A stretch of DNA of 64,000 nucleotides, taken from contig NZ_JAHVJQ010000010.1 of NCBI RefSeq assembly GCF_019801145.1, positions 1 to 64,000 on the forward strand, in the 5' to 3' direction. Position 1 is the stretch's first letter, and each line of letters begins with the position of its first letter. The notes beneath the pieces were generated by a model. That model had not been told where the DNA came from, did not search any database, and was given only the letters and a program-made list of their open reading frames with translations. Made by a program: the position numbers and the translations under genes. Shown here one piece after another: positions 17,044 to 25,529 of the stretch. Source of the DNA: Leisingera aquaemixtae (GTDB lineage Bacteria; Pseudomonadota; Alphaproteobacteria; Rhodobacterales; Rhodobacteraceae).

Positions 17044-17098
17044 CACTGCGGGCGCCAAGGCGCCCCTTTGACCCGGCACAAGGACAGGATTTGACCCC

Positions 17099-18121
17099 AT
17101 GACCACAGCTTCGACAAAAACGCTCTCACTCGCCGAAGTGCGGGCATTGGCCAAATCCGTCCTTGTGTCCGCGGGCATGGATGCGGCGGGCAGCGATCTG
17201 ATCGCGGAGATCGTCACCTGCTCGGAACGCGACGGCCCGCGCAGCCACGGGCTGCGAATGCTGCCGGTATATGCGCAGAGCTTCACCTCCGGCTATGCCA
17301 ATGGCGCCGCCGTCCCGAAGATCGAGAAGATCGCGCCGGGCGTGCTGCGCGGCGATGGCGGCAACGGCTATTACCAGATTGCCGCCGCCGCGGCGCGGCA
17401 GGAGCTGATCGCGCTGGCGCGGGAAAACGGCATTGCCGCCTTTACCTGCGCCAACTGCCACCACCTGGGCGGCCTGCGGTTTGACACCGAGCCGCTGGCC
17501 GAGGCCGGGCTGGTGGCGCTGGCGGTGATCAACTCTTTGTCGATGGTGGTGCCGCAGGGCGGCGTGCGCCCGGTGTTCGGCACCAACCCGATGTCCTTTG
17601 CCTGCCCGCGCGAGGGTGGGGCGCCGGTGGTCTGGGACCAGGCGGCTTCGATGGTGGCGCTGATGGATATCCGCATGGCCGCCGCCGAGGGCCACGAGCT
17701 GCCGCGGCCTGCCGGGCTGGATCCGGCGGGCAACCCCAGCACCGACCCCGAAGCGATCCTGGAAACCCGCAGCCTGCTGCCGTTTGGCGAGCACAAGGGC
17801 GCGGCGATTGCCTTCATGATCGAGGTTCTGGGCGCGGCCCTGGCGGGCGGCACGCTGTCGGTCGACAACCAGGAGCGGGAAACCTTCGGCGCGCTCAACA
17901 TCAAGGGCGGCGCCACCCTGATCGCGATCGACCCGGAGCGGTTCGGCAATGCGGCATTCGGCGATTATGTCACCCGGATCTGCGCCGAGATCGAGGGCAA
18001 CGGCGCGGCCCGGGTGCCGGGCGACGGGCGGCTGAAGAAACGCGCGGCGGCAGAGGCGGACGGGGTTGCGGTCAGCACCGAGCTGCTGGCGCAGCTTGAC
18101 GCCTTGGCAAGTCCCGCATGA
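17099..18121 (+). CDS. Ldh_2-family NAD(P)-dependent oxidoreductase
   Basis: The 340-residue product belongs to the malate/L-lactate/L-sulfolactate dehydrogenase family (Ldh_2), recognisable by SERDGPRSHGLRMLPVYAQS near the N-terminus, the substrate-site histidine segment NCHHLGGL, and GTNPMSFACPR in the centre. Members also include delta1-piperideine-2-carboxylate and delta1-pyrroline-2-carboxylate reductases, which reduce cyclic imines to pipecolate or proline. In this operon, beside a demethylating dehydrogenase and an MttB homologue, an imine or 2-keto-acid reductase role is plausible but unproven. The stop codon overlaps the next start by four bases (ATGA), so translation is coupled. Confidence 0.85.
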   Translation: MTTASTKTLSLAEVRALAKSVLVSAGMDAAGSDLIAEIVTCSERDGPRSHGLRMLPVYAQSFTSGYANGAAVPKIEKIAPGVLRGDGGNGYYQIAAAAARQELIALARENGIAAFTCANCHHLGGLRFDTEPLAEAGLVALAVINSLSMVVPQGGVRPVFGTNPMSFACPREGGAPVVWDQAASMVALMDIRMAAAEGHELPRPAGLDPAGNPSTDPEAILETRSLLPFGEHKGAAIAFMIEVLGAALAGGTLSVDNQERETFGALNIKGGATLIAIDPERFGNAAFGDYVTRICAEIEGNGAARVPGDGRLKKRAAAEADGVAVSTELLAQLDALASPA

Positions 18122-19365
18122 AACGGGTGGTGATTGCCGGCGGCGGCGTGGCCGGCATCTCCTGCGCGCTGGCGCTGCAGGCGGACGGGCACAGCGTCAC
18201 CGTGCTGGAGCCCGGACCAGTTGGCGAGGGCGCAAGCCGGGCGTCCTGCGGCTGCATCGCGGTGGGGGAGATCGTGCCGCTGTCGCAGCCGGGCATGCTG
18301 ATGAAGGTGCCGGGCTGGCTGCTGGACCCGGAGGCGCCGCTGTCGCTGCGCCCGGCCAGCGCGCCGGGGCTGCTGCCCTGGTTCGCCCGCTTTGCCGCCA
18401 ACTCGCTGCCGTCGCGGATGCGGGCGATTGCTGCCGACCTGGCCCGGCTGACCTTTGCCGCCACCGCCGATGTCAAGGCGCAGCTGGCGGATGCCGGCGC
18501 CCCGGAGCTGCTGGTGGAGCGGCCGGTGATCAAGCTGTTCGATGACGAGCGCGACAAGGCGACCATGGGCGCGGCCTTTGGCCTCGCGCGGGAGCTGGGC
18601 TGCACCATCGACGAGATCAGCGGCCGGGAGGCGCAGGAGATGGAGCCCGCCATCGCCGGCGATTTCAAATATGCCGCGGTGCTGCGGGACTGGAGCTTTG
18701 TGACCGATCCCAAGCGGCTGGTGGAAAGGCTGATGCAGGTGTTTGCGCAGCGCGGCGGCACGGTGCTGCCGCTGGCCTGCGAAGGGTTTCAGCGCGACGG
18801 CGCGCGGGTCACCGCCGTCCGGGCGGCGGACGGGCGGCTGCTGCCCGCCGACGAGGTGGTGATTGCGGCAGGCACCCGGTCCAGGGGCCTGGCCCGGCAG
18901 CTGGGCATCCCGCTGCAGCTGGAAGGCCTGATCGGCTATTCGACCGGCCTGCAGGATGCGGGGGTGGATCTGAAACACACGGTGTTCTACCCAGCGGGCG
19001 GGTTCGGCATCACGCCCTATGAGAAAGAGCTGGCGGTGGCCGGCACGGTGGAGTTTGCGGGCCTTTCCGCCGCGCCCGACTGGCACCGGGCAGATGTGCT
19101 GGTCAGCCGCGCGCACAGGGTGCTGCCGGGGCTGCAGGCGGAAAAACGTGCCCGGCGCATGGGCCGCCGCCCGTTCACCCCCGACACCCGCCCGGTCATC
19201 GGAAGGACCGGCAAGCTGGCCAACGTGTCATTTGCCACCGGCCACGGCCAGCTGGGGCTGACGCTGGCCGCCACCACCGGTCGGCTGGTGGCGGATGCCA
19301 TTGCCGGGCGGCCGCAGGACGCCGGCCTCAGCGTGTTCGGGCCGGACCGGTTCGGAGGTGCGTGA
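18118..19365 (+). CDS. DadA-like FAD-dependent amino acid oxidoreductase
   Basis: The 415-residue protein begins with an FAD-binding fold, RVVIAGGGVAGISCALALQA, and continues in the D-amino-acid dehydrogenase (DAO) pattern, ending with GHGQLGLTLAATTGRLVADA, the conserved C-terminal FAD contact. Members of this group oxidise D-amino acids, D-hydroxyproline or N-methylated amino acids. It is coupled to the Ldh_2 gene by an ATGA overlap and ends the operon; a strong hairpin lies 40 bases downstream. Together with the preceding reductase it could interconvert an imine and an amine derived from the demethylated betaine. The specific substrate is unknown. Confidence 0.85.
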   Translation: MKRVVIAGGGVAGISCALALQADGHSVTVLEPGPVGEGASRASCGCIAVGEIVPLSQPGMLMKVPGWLLDPEAPLSLRPASAPGLLPWFARFAANSLPSRMRAIAADLARLTFAATADVKAQLADAGAPELLVERPVIKLFDDERDKATMGAAFGLARELGCTIDEISGREAQEMEPAIAGDFKYAAVLRDWSFVTDPKRLVERLMQVFAQRGGTVLPLACEGFQRDGARVTAVRAADGRLLPADEVVIAAGTRSRGLARQLGIPLQLEGLIGYSTGLQDAGVDLKHTVFYPAGGFGITPYEKELAVAGTVEFAGLSAAPDWHRADVLVSRAHRVLPGLQAEKRARRMGRRPFTPDTRPVIGRTGKLANVSFATGHGQLGLTLAATTGRLVADAIAGRPQDAGLSVFGPDRFGGA

Positions 19366-19405
19366 GAGGCGACCCTTGCCACAAAGGCGGCCAGGGTAAT
19401 TCTGA

Positions 19406-19437
19406 ACGCCGCACCCGGCGGGGAGCGGGTGCGGCGT
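19406..19437. terminator. Strong bidirectional hairpin between convergent operons
   Basis: ACGCCGCACCCG and CGGGTGCGGCGT form a perfect 12-bp stem with an 8-nt loop, located between the convergent stops at 19365 and 19445. The position and G+C-rich stem fit a terminator used from both sides; there is no long T run. Confidence 0.75.
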
Positions 19438-19444
19438 CTTCAGG

Positions 19445-20965
19445 TCATCGTTTGCCTGCCACGATCCGGTCGAGGATCAGGGCGCAGAACAGGATTGCGA
19501 GACCTGCCAGGATGCCTTGGCCGGCGGCGGCATATTGCAGCGCTTCCAGCACGTCCTCGCCCAGCCCCTTGGCGCCGATCAGCGAGGCCACGACAACCAT
19601 TGCCAGCGACAAGAGGATGGTCTGGTTGACGCCGGCCATGATCGTCTTGCGCGCCAGCGGCAGATCCACCCGCCACAAGAGGTAACGCGGGGTGGCGCCG
19701 AAAGCGAGCGCGGCCTCGCGCACGGTTTCCGGCACCTGCTGCAGGCCCAGGACGGTGAAGCGGATCACCGGCGGGCTGCCGAAGATCATGGTGGCGACCA
19801 CGCCCGCGGGCTTGCCGGAGCCGATGAAGGCGACCACCGGGATCAGGTAGACGAAGGAGGGCATCGACTGCATGAAGTCCAAGACCGGGCGCACCACCGC
19901 AAAAACCTTGGGGCGGCGGGCGCAGTAGATGCCGAGCGGAATGCCCAGGGTGATGGAGATCAGCGCCGCGGCGCCCAGGAGGGCAATGGTGGTCATCGCC
20001 TTTTCCCAGAAGTCCAGCAGGCCCAGGTAGGCCAGCGCCGCGCCGGTGAAGATCGCCACCCGGACGCCTGCCGACAGGTAGGCCAGCATCACAATGACCA
20101 GCGCCACCACCGGCCAGGGGGTATCGACCAGCACCACCTCGATCCAGTCCAGAAGCGTGCGCATGCCCGCGGTCAGCCCGTCGAAGAAGCCGCGGCCAGA
20201 GGTCTTGGTCCAGTCGAACGCCGCCTGCACCCCGTCGCCGACGTTCAGCCGCCAGTCGCGGTTGGTGGGGAAGGCGTTCAGCAGCGAGAAGGCATCGGGC
20301 ATCGCGAATTTGAGCGCCGACAGAACAACCACGGCGGCGGCCAGCACGGCGGAGACGATCAGCCGCGACAGCGACCAGCCGCTGGCGACGCGGCGGTCGG
20401 AGCGCCAGCGGGCAAACTGCCTCTCCAGCGTCCAGTTCGCCAGCGACGCCGCCAGAAACTTGACCGCCAGCAACAGCGCCGCGCCGGCAATCAGGTAGAT
20501 GGTGCCGCTGGCATTGGCGGCTGCCGCAGCCTGCTGCGCGCCGGCCAGTGCCGCCTCAAGCGACTCTGCCGCGCGTTTCAGAGACTCGAGCGAGGACGCG
20601 CCCGAGGCCTCTGCCGCGGCGATCTGCTGGTGCCGCAGGTCCAGCGTCTGGGCAATCTGCTCGGCGCGCAGGCGGGAGTCCCGGCCGAGGTCGCCGAACA
20701 GCCCCATCGCGATCTGGATATAGGCCAGCGTTTCCAGCAGCAGGAAGCCCAGGAACCAGGACCACAGGCCCCGGGCGCCGAACCAGACCGGCCCCAGCAG
20801 CGCGGCGGCGCGGTTCAGGGTGAAGCGGTAGCCGGGCGCCTCCATCATGTAGCTGAAAACGCGCTGGTAATAGGCCTGCGACTGACCGGTGAACTCTGCC
20901 ACCAGCGCATTCAGGCGTCCGGCGGTCTCCGGTTTGATCTGTGATTGGTCGATGTGTTGCATCAC
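19445..20965 (-). CDS. Betaine/proline ABC transporter permease with an extended N-terminus
   Basis: The C-terminal half of this 506-residue protein is an OpuAB/ProW-type permease, with the EAA loop visible at VPETVREAALAFGATPRYLL and several membrane helices. The N-terminal half is unusual: two membrane segments flank a predicted coiled coil rich in Ala, Glu and Gln (about residues 100-150), likely periplasmic. Typical ProW proteins are 280-350 residues. It follows the ATPase gene by eight bases in the same operon. Together with the ATPase and binding protein it should import glycine betaine or a related quaternary amine across the inner membrane. Confidence 0.88.
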   Translation of the reverse strand: MMQHIDQSQIKPETAGRLNALVAEFTGQSQAYYQRVFSYMMEAPGYRFTLNRAAALLGPVWFGARGLWSWFLGFLLLETLAYIQIAMGLFGDLGRDSRLRAEQIAQTLDLRHQQIAAAEASGASSLESLKRAAESLEAALAGAQQAAAAANASGTIYLIAGAALLLAVKFLAASLANWTLERQFARWRSDRRVASGWSLSRLIVSAVLAAAVVVLSALKFAMPDAFSLLNAFPTNRDWRLNVGDGVQAAFDWTKTSGRGFFDGLTAGMRTLLDWIEVVLVDTPWPVVALVIVMLAYLSAGVRVAIFTGAALAYLGLLDFWEKAMTTIALLGAAALISITLGIPLGIYCARRPKVFAVVRPVLDFMQSMPSFVYLIPVVAFIGSGKPAGVVATMIFGSPPVIRFTVLGLQQVPETVREAALAFGATPRYLLWRVDLPLARKTIMAGVNQTILLSLAMVVVASLIGAKGLGEDVLEALQYAAAGQGILAGLAILFCALILDRIVAGKR

Positions 20966-20973
20966 CCTTCTCC

Positions 20974-22023
20974 TTACGCCTGGCTGTCCTGAATGGCGCG
21001 GATCAGGCCCGCGCGGTTGATCACCCCGACGGTGGCGCCATCATCCGCCACCTTGACGATGCCGTGGCCGTCCACCGCCAGCTCCATCAGGTCGCTGAGG
21101 TCCATGTCGGGCCGCGCCTCCCTGGCGTCGGCGGGCAGGGCGCCGTGGGTGGCTTCGAACTCGGCCACCGGTTTCATCACCGAATGGGCGAAAATCATGT
21201 TGAGCTTGGAGATGCCGGCCACGAAGTCCGCCACGTAGTCATCCGCCGGGTTGAGGATGATCTCCTCCGGGGTGCCGATCTGCACGATGCGGCCGTCCTT
21301 CATGATAGCGATGCGGTGGCCGATGCGGATCGCCTCGTCCAGGTCATGGGTAATGAACATGGTGGTCTTGCCCAGCTTGCGGGAAAGCTCCATGAACTGG
21401 TCCTGCAGCTGCTTGCGGATCAGCGGGTCCAGCGCTGAAAACGGCTCGTCCATCAGCAGGATCTCAGGGTCGGAGGCGATGGCGCGGGCCAACCCGACGC
21501 GCTGCTGCATGCCGCCCGACAGCTCGTGGGCGTATTTGTCCTCCCAGCCCGAAAGCTCCACCAGCTCCAGCACCCGGTCGGCTTCCTCCCAGCGGCGGGC
21601 CTTGCCGGTGCCGCGGATTTCCAGCGGCATTGCCACGTTGTCGCGCACCGTGCGGTGCGGCATCAGGCCGAAGTTCTGGAACACCATGGCAACCCGGCGG
21701 TTGCGCAGGTCGCGCAGGCCTTCGGCGTTCAGCCCCATCACATCGTCGCCGTTGATGTAGATATGGCCGTCGGTCGGCTCCAAGAGCCGGTTCACATGGC
21801 GCACCAGCGTCGATTTTCCGGAGCCAGACAGGCCCATCACGCAGAACAGCTCGCCGCGTTCGATCTGGAAGCTGGCATCGGCGACGCCGACCACGCAGTT
21901 GAACCGCTCCAGCACCTGCGGCTTGGTCAGCCCTTCGGCGTGAATGGCCTTGAGAGCCTCGGCGGAACGTGCGCCGAAGATCTTCCAGACGCCGCGTGCG
22001 TCGATTGCAATGTCCTTTTCCAT
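20974..22023 (-). CDS. Betaine ABC transporter ATP-binding protein (OpuAA/ProV type) with CBS remnant
   Basis: This 349-residue ATPase has Walker A GLSGSGKST, the Q loop, the signature LSGGMQQRVGLARA and Walker B EILLMDEPF. The N-terminal extension of about 50 residues before Walker A and the C-terminal CBS-like segment (residues about 280-349) are features of the ProV/OpuAA group, whose CBS domains sense ionic strength in osmoregulated transporters. Here the C-terminal part is short and probably has only one complete CBS unit, so osmotic gating may be reduced. It lies between the binding-protein gene and the permease gene on one operon. Confidence 0.92.
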   Translation of the reverse strand: MEKDIAIDARGVWKIFGARSAEALKAIHAEGLTKPQVLERFNCVVGVADASFQIERGELFCVMGLSGSGKSTLVRHVNRLLEPTDGHIYINGDDVMGLNAEGLRDLRNRRVAMVFQNFGLMPHRTVRDNVAMPLEIRGTGKARRWEEADRVLELVELSGWEDKYAHELSGGMQQRVGLARAIASDPEILLMDEPFSALDPLIRKQLQDQFMELSRKLGKTTMFITHDLDEAIRIGHRIAIMKDGRIVQIGTPEEIILNPADDYVADFVAGISKLNMIFAHSVMKPVAEFEATHGALPADAREARPDMDLSDLMELAVDGHGIVKVADDGATVGVINRAGLIRAIQDSQA

Positions 22024-22054
22024 CCGGACCCCCGTCTAACTTAAGGAAGGTGCC

Positions 22055-22075
22055 CCGGCGGCAGGCCACCGCCGG
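22055..22075 (-). terminator. Intra-operon hairpin after the binding-protein gene
   Basis: CCGGCGG-caggcca-CCGCCGG gives a 7-bp stem with a 7-nt loop in the 74-base gap between the binding-protein stop and the ATPase start. Such hairpins after a binding-protein gene usually stabilise its message or partly end transcription so that the binding protein is made in excess. Confidence 0.5.
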
Positions 22076-22097
22076 AGCGCGCGTGTGGGAGGGCGCG

Positions 22098-23066
22098 TTA
22101 TTTCAGGCCAAGCCAGGTATCGACGGTATCGCCATTGTCGGCGATCCAGCTGGCCACGACGGCGTCGATTTCATTGCCCTTGACCACCACCTCGTAGGTG
22201 AGTTCGGACAGGGCGTCGGCGCTCATGTCGATGCTGGACAGGAAGGAGGCGGCGGCAGGGTTGCGGTCCTTCAAGGAGCTGGAATAGGCCACGGTCACGG
22301 TCTTGACCGGCTCGCCGGTGGAGATGTGCGAGTTGTTGTACCAATCGGCATCCTGATCCGGCTGCACCATCTTGTAGGTGGCTGCGTCATGCTCCGGCTC
22401 TTCCAGGATGGTCACGTCATAGAGCGCGTGCACATAGTGCGGCGCGTAGCAGTAGAAGGCGGCGCCTTTCTCCTGGTCGACCAGATCCTTGAGGCGGGAG
22501 TAGAACACGGTTTCGTCTTCGGTGGTCGGGGTCAGGAAGGTTTCGATGCCGTAGTCGCGCACCCGCACCTTGAAGGTGTTGGTCGAGGCCCAGCCGGAGG
22601 CGCCGACCCAGACCTCGCCCATGCCGTCGCCGTCGCTGTCAAACAGTGCCTGGGCTTCGGGGGTGGCGAGGTCGAAGATCGACTTGATGCCGTGTTTTTC
22701 AACCATGTAGTTGGGCACGCAGATGCCCGCGCGGCCTTCGTAGCTGCCGGAGGACAGCGCCACGGTGCCTTTCTGGCCGACATATTCGTCGGTGAAGGAG
22801 GCCTGGTTCGGCAGCCAGACATCCGGGTGCACGTCGATGTCGCCGCGGCCGCCGTCCATCGAGGCAAAGATCACCGCGTTGGCGCCGGGGGCATAGCCGG
22901 CCTCGCTGCCGAGGCGGGTTTCGATCACCTGGCCGATGATCCGGCTCATGATCTTGGCGCCGGGCCAGCTGGGCTCGCCCACCATGACTTTCTCCTGTGC
23001 GGTGGCAGTGGTGGCACCGGCTGCACCAAGGGCGGCAATGGCAGTGGCGAAGGCAAGATGTTTCAT
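22098..23066 (-). CDS. Betaine ABC transporter substrate-binding protein (OpuAC type)
   Basis: The 322-residue protein begins with a signal peptide (MKHLAFATAIAALGAAGATT, cleavage probably after ATAQ near residue 24) and continues as an OpuAC/ProX-family binding protein. Segments such as GDIDVHPDVWLPNQ and several tryptophan/tyrosine residues (YCYAPHYVHALYD, WYNNSHI) could build the aromatic cage that holds a quaternary ammonium group. It would be periplasmic and deliver substrate to the permease encoded downstream. Its gene is the second of four in the operon, after the DUF1989-GcvT gene, which ties transport directly to catabolism. Confidence 0.9.
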   Translation of the reverse strand: MKHLAFATAIAALGAAGATTATAQEKVMVGEPSWPGAKIMSRIIGQVIETRLGSEAGYAPGANAVIFASMDGGRGDIDVHPDVWLPNQASFTDEYVGQKGTVALSSGSYEGRAGICVPNYMVEKHGIKSIFDLATPEAQALFDSDGDGMGEVWVGASGWASTNTFKVRVRDYGIETFLTPTTEDETVFYSRLKDLVDQEKGAAFYCYAPHYVHALYDVTILEEPEHDAATYKMVQPDQDADWYNNSHISTGEPVKTVTVAYSSSLKDRNPAAASFLSSIDMSADALSELTYEVVVKGNEIDAVVASWIADNGDTVDTWLGLK

Positions 23067-23103
23067 CGTTTTTTTCTCCTGTTGGTGTGTGGGTTCAAGC
23101 GCC

Positions 23104-25419
23104 TCAGGCGCGCGCCCGCTTGCGCTGCGGGTCTAGGAAGGGAATGCCGGTGACGGTGGCGCCGAGGCGCTTCATCCGCCCGTCGAGCTGGCCAACCTCC
23201 AGCCGGGTGCCGTTCTCCGCGTGTTCGACGCCAAGCCGGGCGATGGCGATGGCGTGCTCCAGCGAGGGCGAGCGGGCGGCGGAGGTGACGGTGCCGACCT
23301 GCCGTTCGCCGACATAGACCGGGCTGCCGTGCAGCGGCACGTCGCTGCAGCCCAGGAGCAGGCCCTTGAGCACCCGGCGCGGTTCACGCGCGTTGCGCTC
23401 CAGCGCCGCCTTGCCGGTGAACGAAGGCTTTGCCAGGTCGACGGCAAAGCCGAGGCCCGCTTCAAACGCATCCACGCCCGGTGCGAATTCGGCGTTGGCG
23501 GCGGCCAGCCCGGCCTCGATCCGGATGATCTCCAGCGCGGCGGAGCCCATCGGGGTGATCCCGAATTCCTCGCCTGCTTCCATCACCGCGTCCCAGATTT
23601 CCAGCGCGTGGGCCTGGGAGCAGAAAATCTCATAGCCCAGCTCGCCGGTGTAACCGGAGCGGGACAGCATGAAGGGGGCGCCCTCGCGGTCGTTCAGCCG
23701 CGCCACGGTGACGCCGAACCATTTGAGCTGGTCCAGCTGCGGCACATGCGGCTGGGTAAAGGCGATCTTGCGCAGGAGGTCGCGCGACCTGGGGCCTTGG
23801 ATGGCCAGGTTCGGCATTGCGCCGCGCATGTCGTGGATGCGGACCTGCAGGCCCATCTGCTGCGCCAGCGTCTCCAGCACCCGGCCGCTTTCCTCCGAGC
23901 CGCAGCACCAGCGGAACAGGTCGGGGGCGAGCCGGAACAGGGTGCCGTCGTCGATCACCGTGCCACCCTCGTCGCACATCAGCGTGTAGGAGCCGCGCCA
24001 GACCGCCAGCTTGGCTACGTTGCGGGTGGTGGCCTGCTGAAGCAGCACCTCGGCGTCGGGGCCGGCGATGTCGTATTTGCGCAGCCCGCTCATGTCCTGC
24101 ACCGTCACCGCGTTGCGGCAGGCCCAGTATTCGCCGGTGGTGCCATGCGACGGGAAGCTCACCGGCGCCCAGAGATCGCGCGCGGGGGCGAAATGCTGGG
24201 TCAGCGGCTCCAGCCGCGCGTGAAAGGCGGAGTTCTGGCTGATCGACATCGGGGCGTCTTCCTTTTCGCGGTAGGCAACAGCGCGGCGCAGGGGTGTTTC
24301 GGGGCGGTAGATGCGGACATGCACATCGGTCGGGTTCCAGCCGTTGATTGGGTCGATGTCGTCCGGGCAGGCGGTGGAGACGCAGACCAGATCCTCCAGC
24401 GCCCGCATTGCGACATAGTCGCCGGGGCGGGAGTGGGATTCCTCGGTCAGGATTTGGTGCGAATGCGGGTCGACCCAGGTGTTCCAGAAGAAATTGATCG
24501 CAGGCCAGGCCGCGCGCGGCGCCACGCCGTAGGGCGCCAGCGCGTGGGACATGTTGTCGGAGCAGTTCACATGGCCGGGGAAACCGCGCTCCTCGTACCC
24601 GCGCGCGGTGCAGGCGAGGCCGAAAGTGTCATGGCGGCCGCAGGTGTCCTGGATCACGTTCAGCATCGGGTGCATGCCGGGGTCGAAGAACTTGTCCAGC
24701 AATCCCGGCCCCGGGTAGGCGCGGCGCACCATCGAGCGGGTGGCGGTGCTGTCGATCATCAGTTCCTCGCCGCGCTCCAGCCCGGCGGCGCGGAAGGCGG
24801 TGAAGTCGGAGCACTGCTGCCCCTCCACGTCGATGATCTGGATGATCTCGCCCTGCTTCACCTCATAGGCAAAGCCGGTGCCGCGGCTGACGGTAAACTC
24901 GTCGCGGGTGTCGCCCAGCAGCGGCGGCAGCAGCGGCGCGGTGCCCGGTCCGGGCTGCCAGGTGATCTCGATCCGGCCTGAAACGGTGCCGTGCACCAGG
25001 TCGTGCGGCAGTGCGGGGCGGAATATCCAGACCGTGGCCCGGGCGGCGGCTTTCAGGATCAGCGGTTCATCCGCGGCGGCAAGGGTGCAGGCGGGGATTT
25101 CGTCGGCGCTGTCGCCGCCGCGGGCGTTGATCCAGCCCAGAAGCGCGCCGGGATCGCATTCCGCCAGGTGCAGCGTGCCGTCTGCCGTCAGCCCCAGCGC
25201 ATCCAAAGCCGGGCGGCCCCCAGCGCCGAAGGCGGCGATCTGGCATCCCGACCCGGTCAGCGACAGCAGATCCCCCGGTCGCATCTCCTGCATCAGGCCT
25301 TCGCGCGGGGCGAGGCGGTGCGTCACGCCCTTGCTGGGCTTGGGGAAGCCGGGGAAGGAGCGGGCGGGGGTTTTGAACCCCATGTTGTCGAAGTCGCGCA
25401 GGACTGCGTAGCGGGTCAT
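23104..25419 (-). CDS. DUF1989-GcvT fusion protein (folate-dependent aminomethyltransferase-like)
   Basis: The 771-residue product has two recognisable parts. Residues about 180-360 form a DUF1989 (urea-carboxylase-associated) domain with the conserved segments IIDVEGQQCSDF and DTCGRHDTFG. Residues about 395-765 form a GcvT-type aminomethyltransferase domain, with SRSGYTGELGYEIF as its folate-pocket signature. The N-terminal 180 residues may hold a second, degenerate copy of the DUF1989 fold. GcvT domains move one-carbon units to tetrahydrofolate. The gene leads the betaine-transporter operon and is divergent from a LacI-type regulator with two operators between them. Start ATG 25419 was chosen because upstream frame lies within the operators. 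Confidence 0.82.
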   Translation of the reverse strand: MTRYAVLRDFDNMGFKTPARSFPGFPKPSKGVTHRLAPREGLMQEMRPGDLLSLTGSGCQIAAFGAGGRPALDALGLTADGTLHLAECDPGALLGWINARGGDSADEIPACTLAAADEPLILKAAARATVWIFRPALPHDLVHGTVSGRIEITWQPGPGTAPLLPPLLGDTRDEFTVSRGTGFAYEVKQGEIIQIIDVEGQQCSDFTAFRAAGLERGEELMIDSTATRSMVRRAYPGPGLLDKFFDPGMHPMLNVIQDTCGRHDTFGLACTARGYEERGFPGHVNCSDNMSHALAPYGVAPRAAWPAINFFWNTWVDPHSHQILTEESHSRPGDYVAMRALEDLVCVSTACPDDIDPINGWNPTDVHVRIYRPETPLRRAVAYREKEDAPMSISQNSAFHARLEPLTQHFAPARDLWAPVSFPSHGTTGEYWACRNAVTVQDMSGLRKYDIAGPDAEVLLQQATTRNVAKLAVWRGSYTLMCDEGGTVIDDGTLFRLAPDLFRWCCGSEESGRVLETLAQQMGLQVRIHDMRGAMPNLAIQGPRSRDLLRKIAFTQPHVPQLDQLKWFGVTVARLNDREGAPFMLSRSGYTGELGYEIFCSQAHALEIWDAVMEAGEEFGITPMGSAALEIIRIEAGLAAANAEFAPGVDAFEAGLGFAVDLAKPSFTGKAALERNAREPRRVLKGLLLGCSDVPLHGSPVYVGERQVGTVTSAARSPSLEHAIAIARLGVEHAENGTRLEVGQLDGRMKRLGATVTGIPFLDPQRKRARA

Positions 25420-25438
25420 TTTCTTGCCGAATCTGAGA

Positions 25439-25475
25439 ATGTAACTGGTTACATGGTTGATGAAACTAGTTACAT
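25439..25475. promoter_or_regulatory. Pair of LacI-type operators
   Basis: Two palindromes lie between the divergent genes: ATGTAACTGGTTACAT (25439-25454, perfect 7-bp arms) and ATGAAACTAGTTACAT (25460-25475, one arm mismatch). Their centres are 21 bp apart, two helical turns, so two repressor dimers could bind on the same face. The symmetric core with central pyrimidine-purine step is the usual LacI-family form. The adjacent LacI gene is the obvious candidate binder and would control both itself and the transport operon. Confidence 0.8.
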
Positions 25476-25529
25476 GTGTCAAGAATTTCATTAAAGACGA
25501 ACCGGAACCGGCAAAGGAAGGCAGGTGGA

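Noticed and set aside
14809-17286. An 825-codon open frame antisense to the dehydrogenase and MttB genes
   Set aside because: Its composition is rich in His/Arg/Gln/Pro as in shadow frames, and the plus-strand genes have clear motifs and starts.
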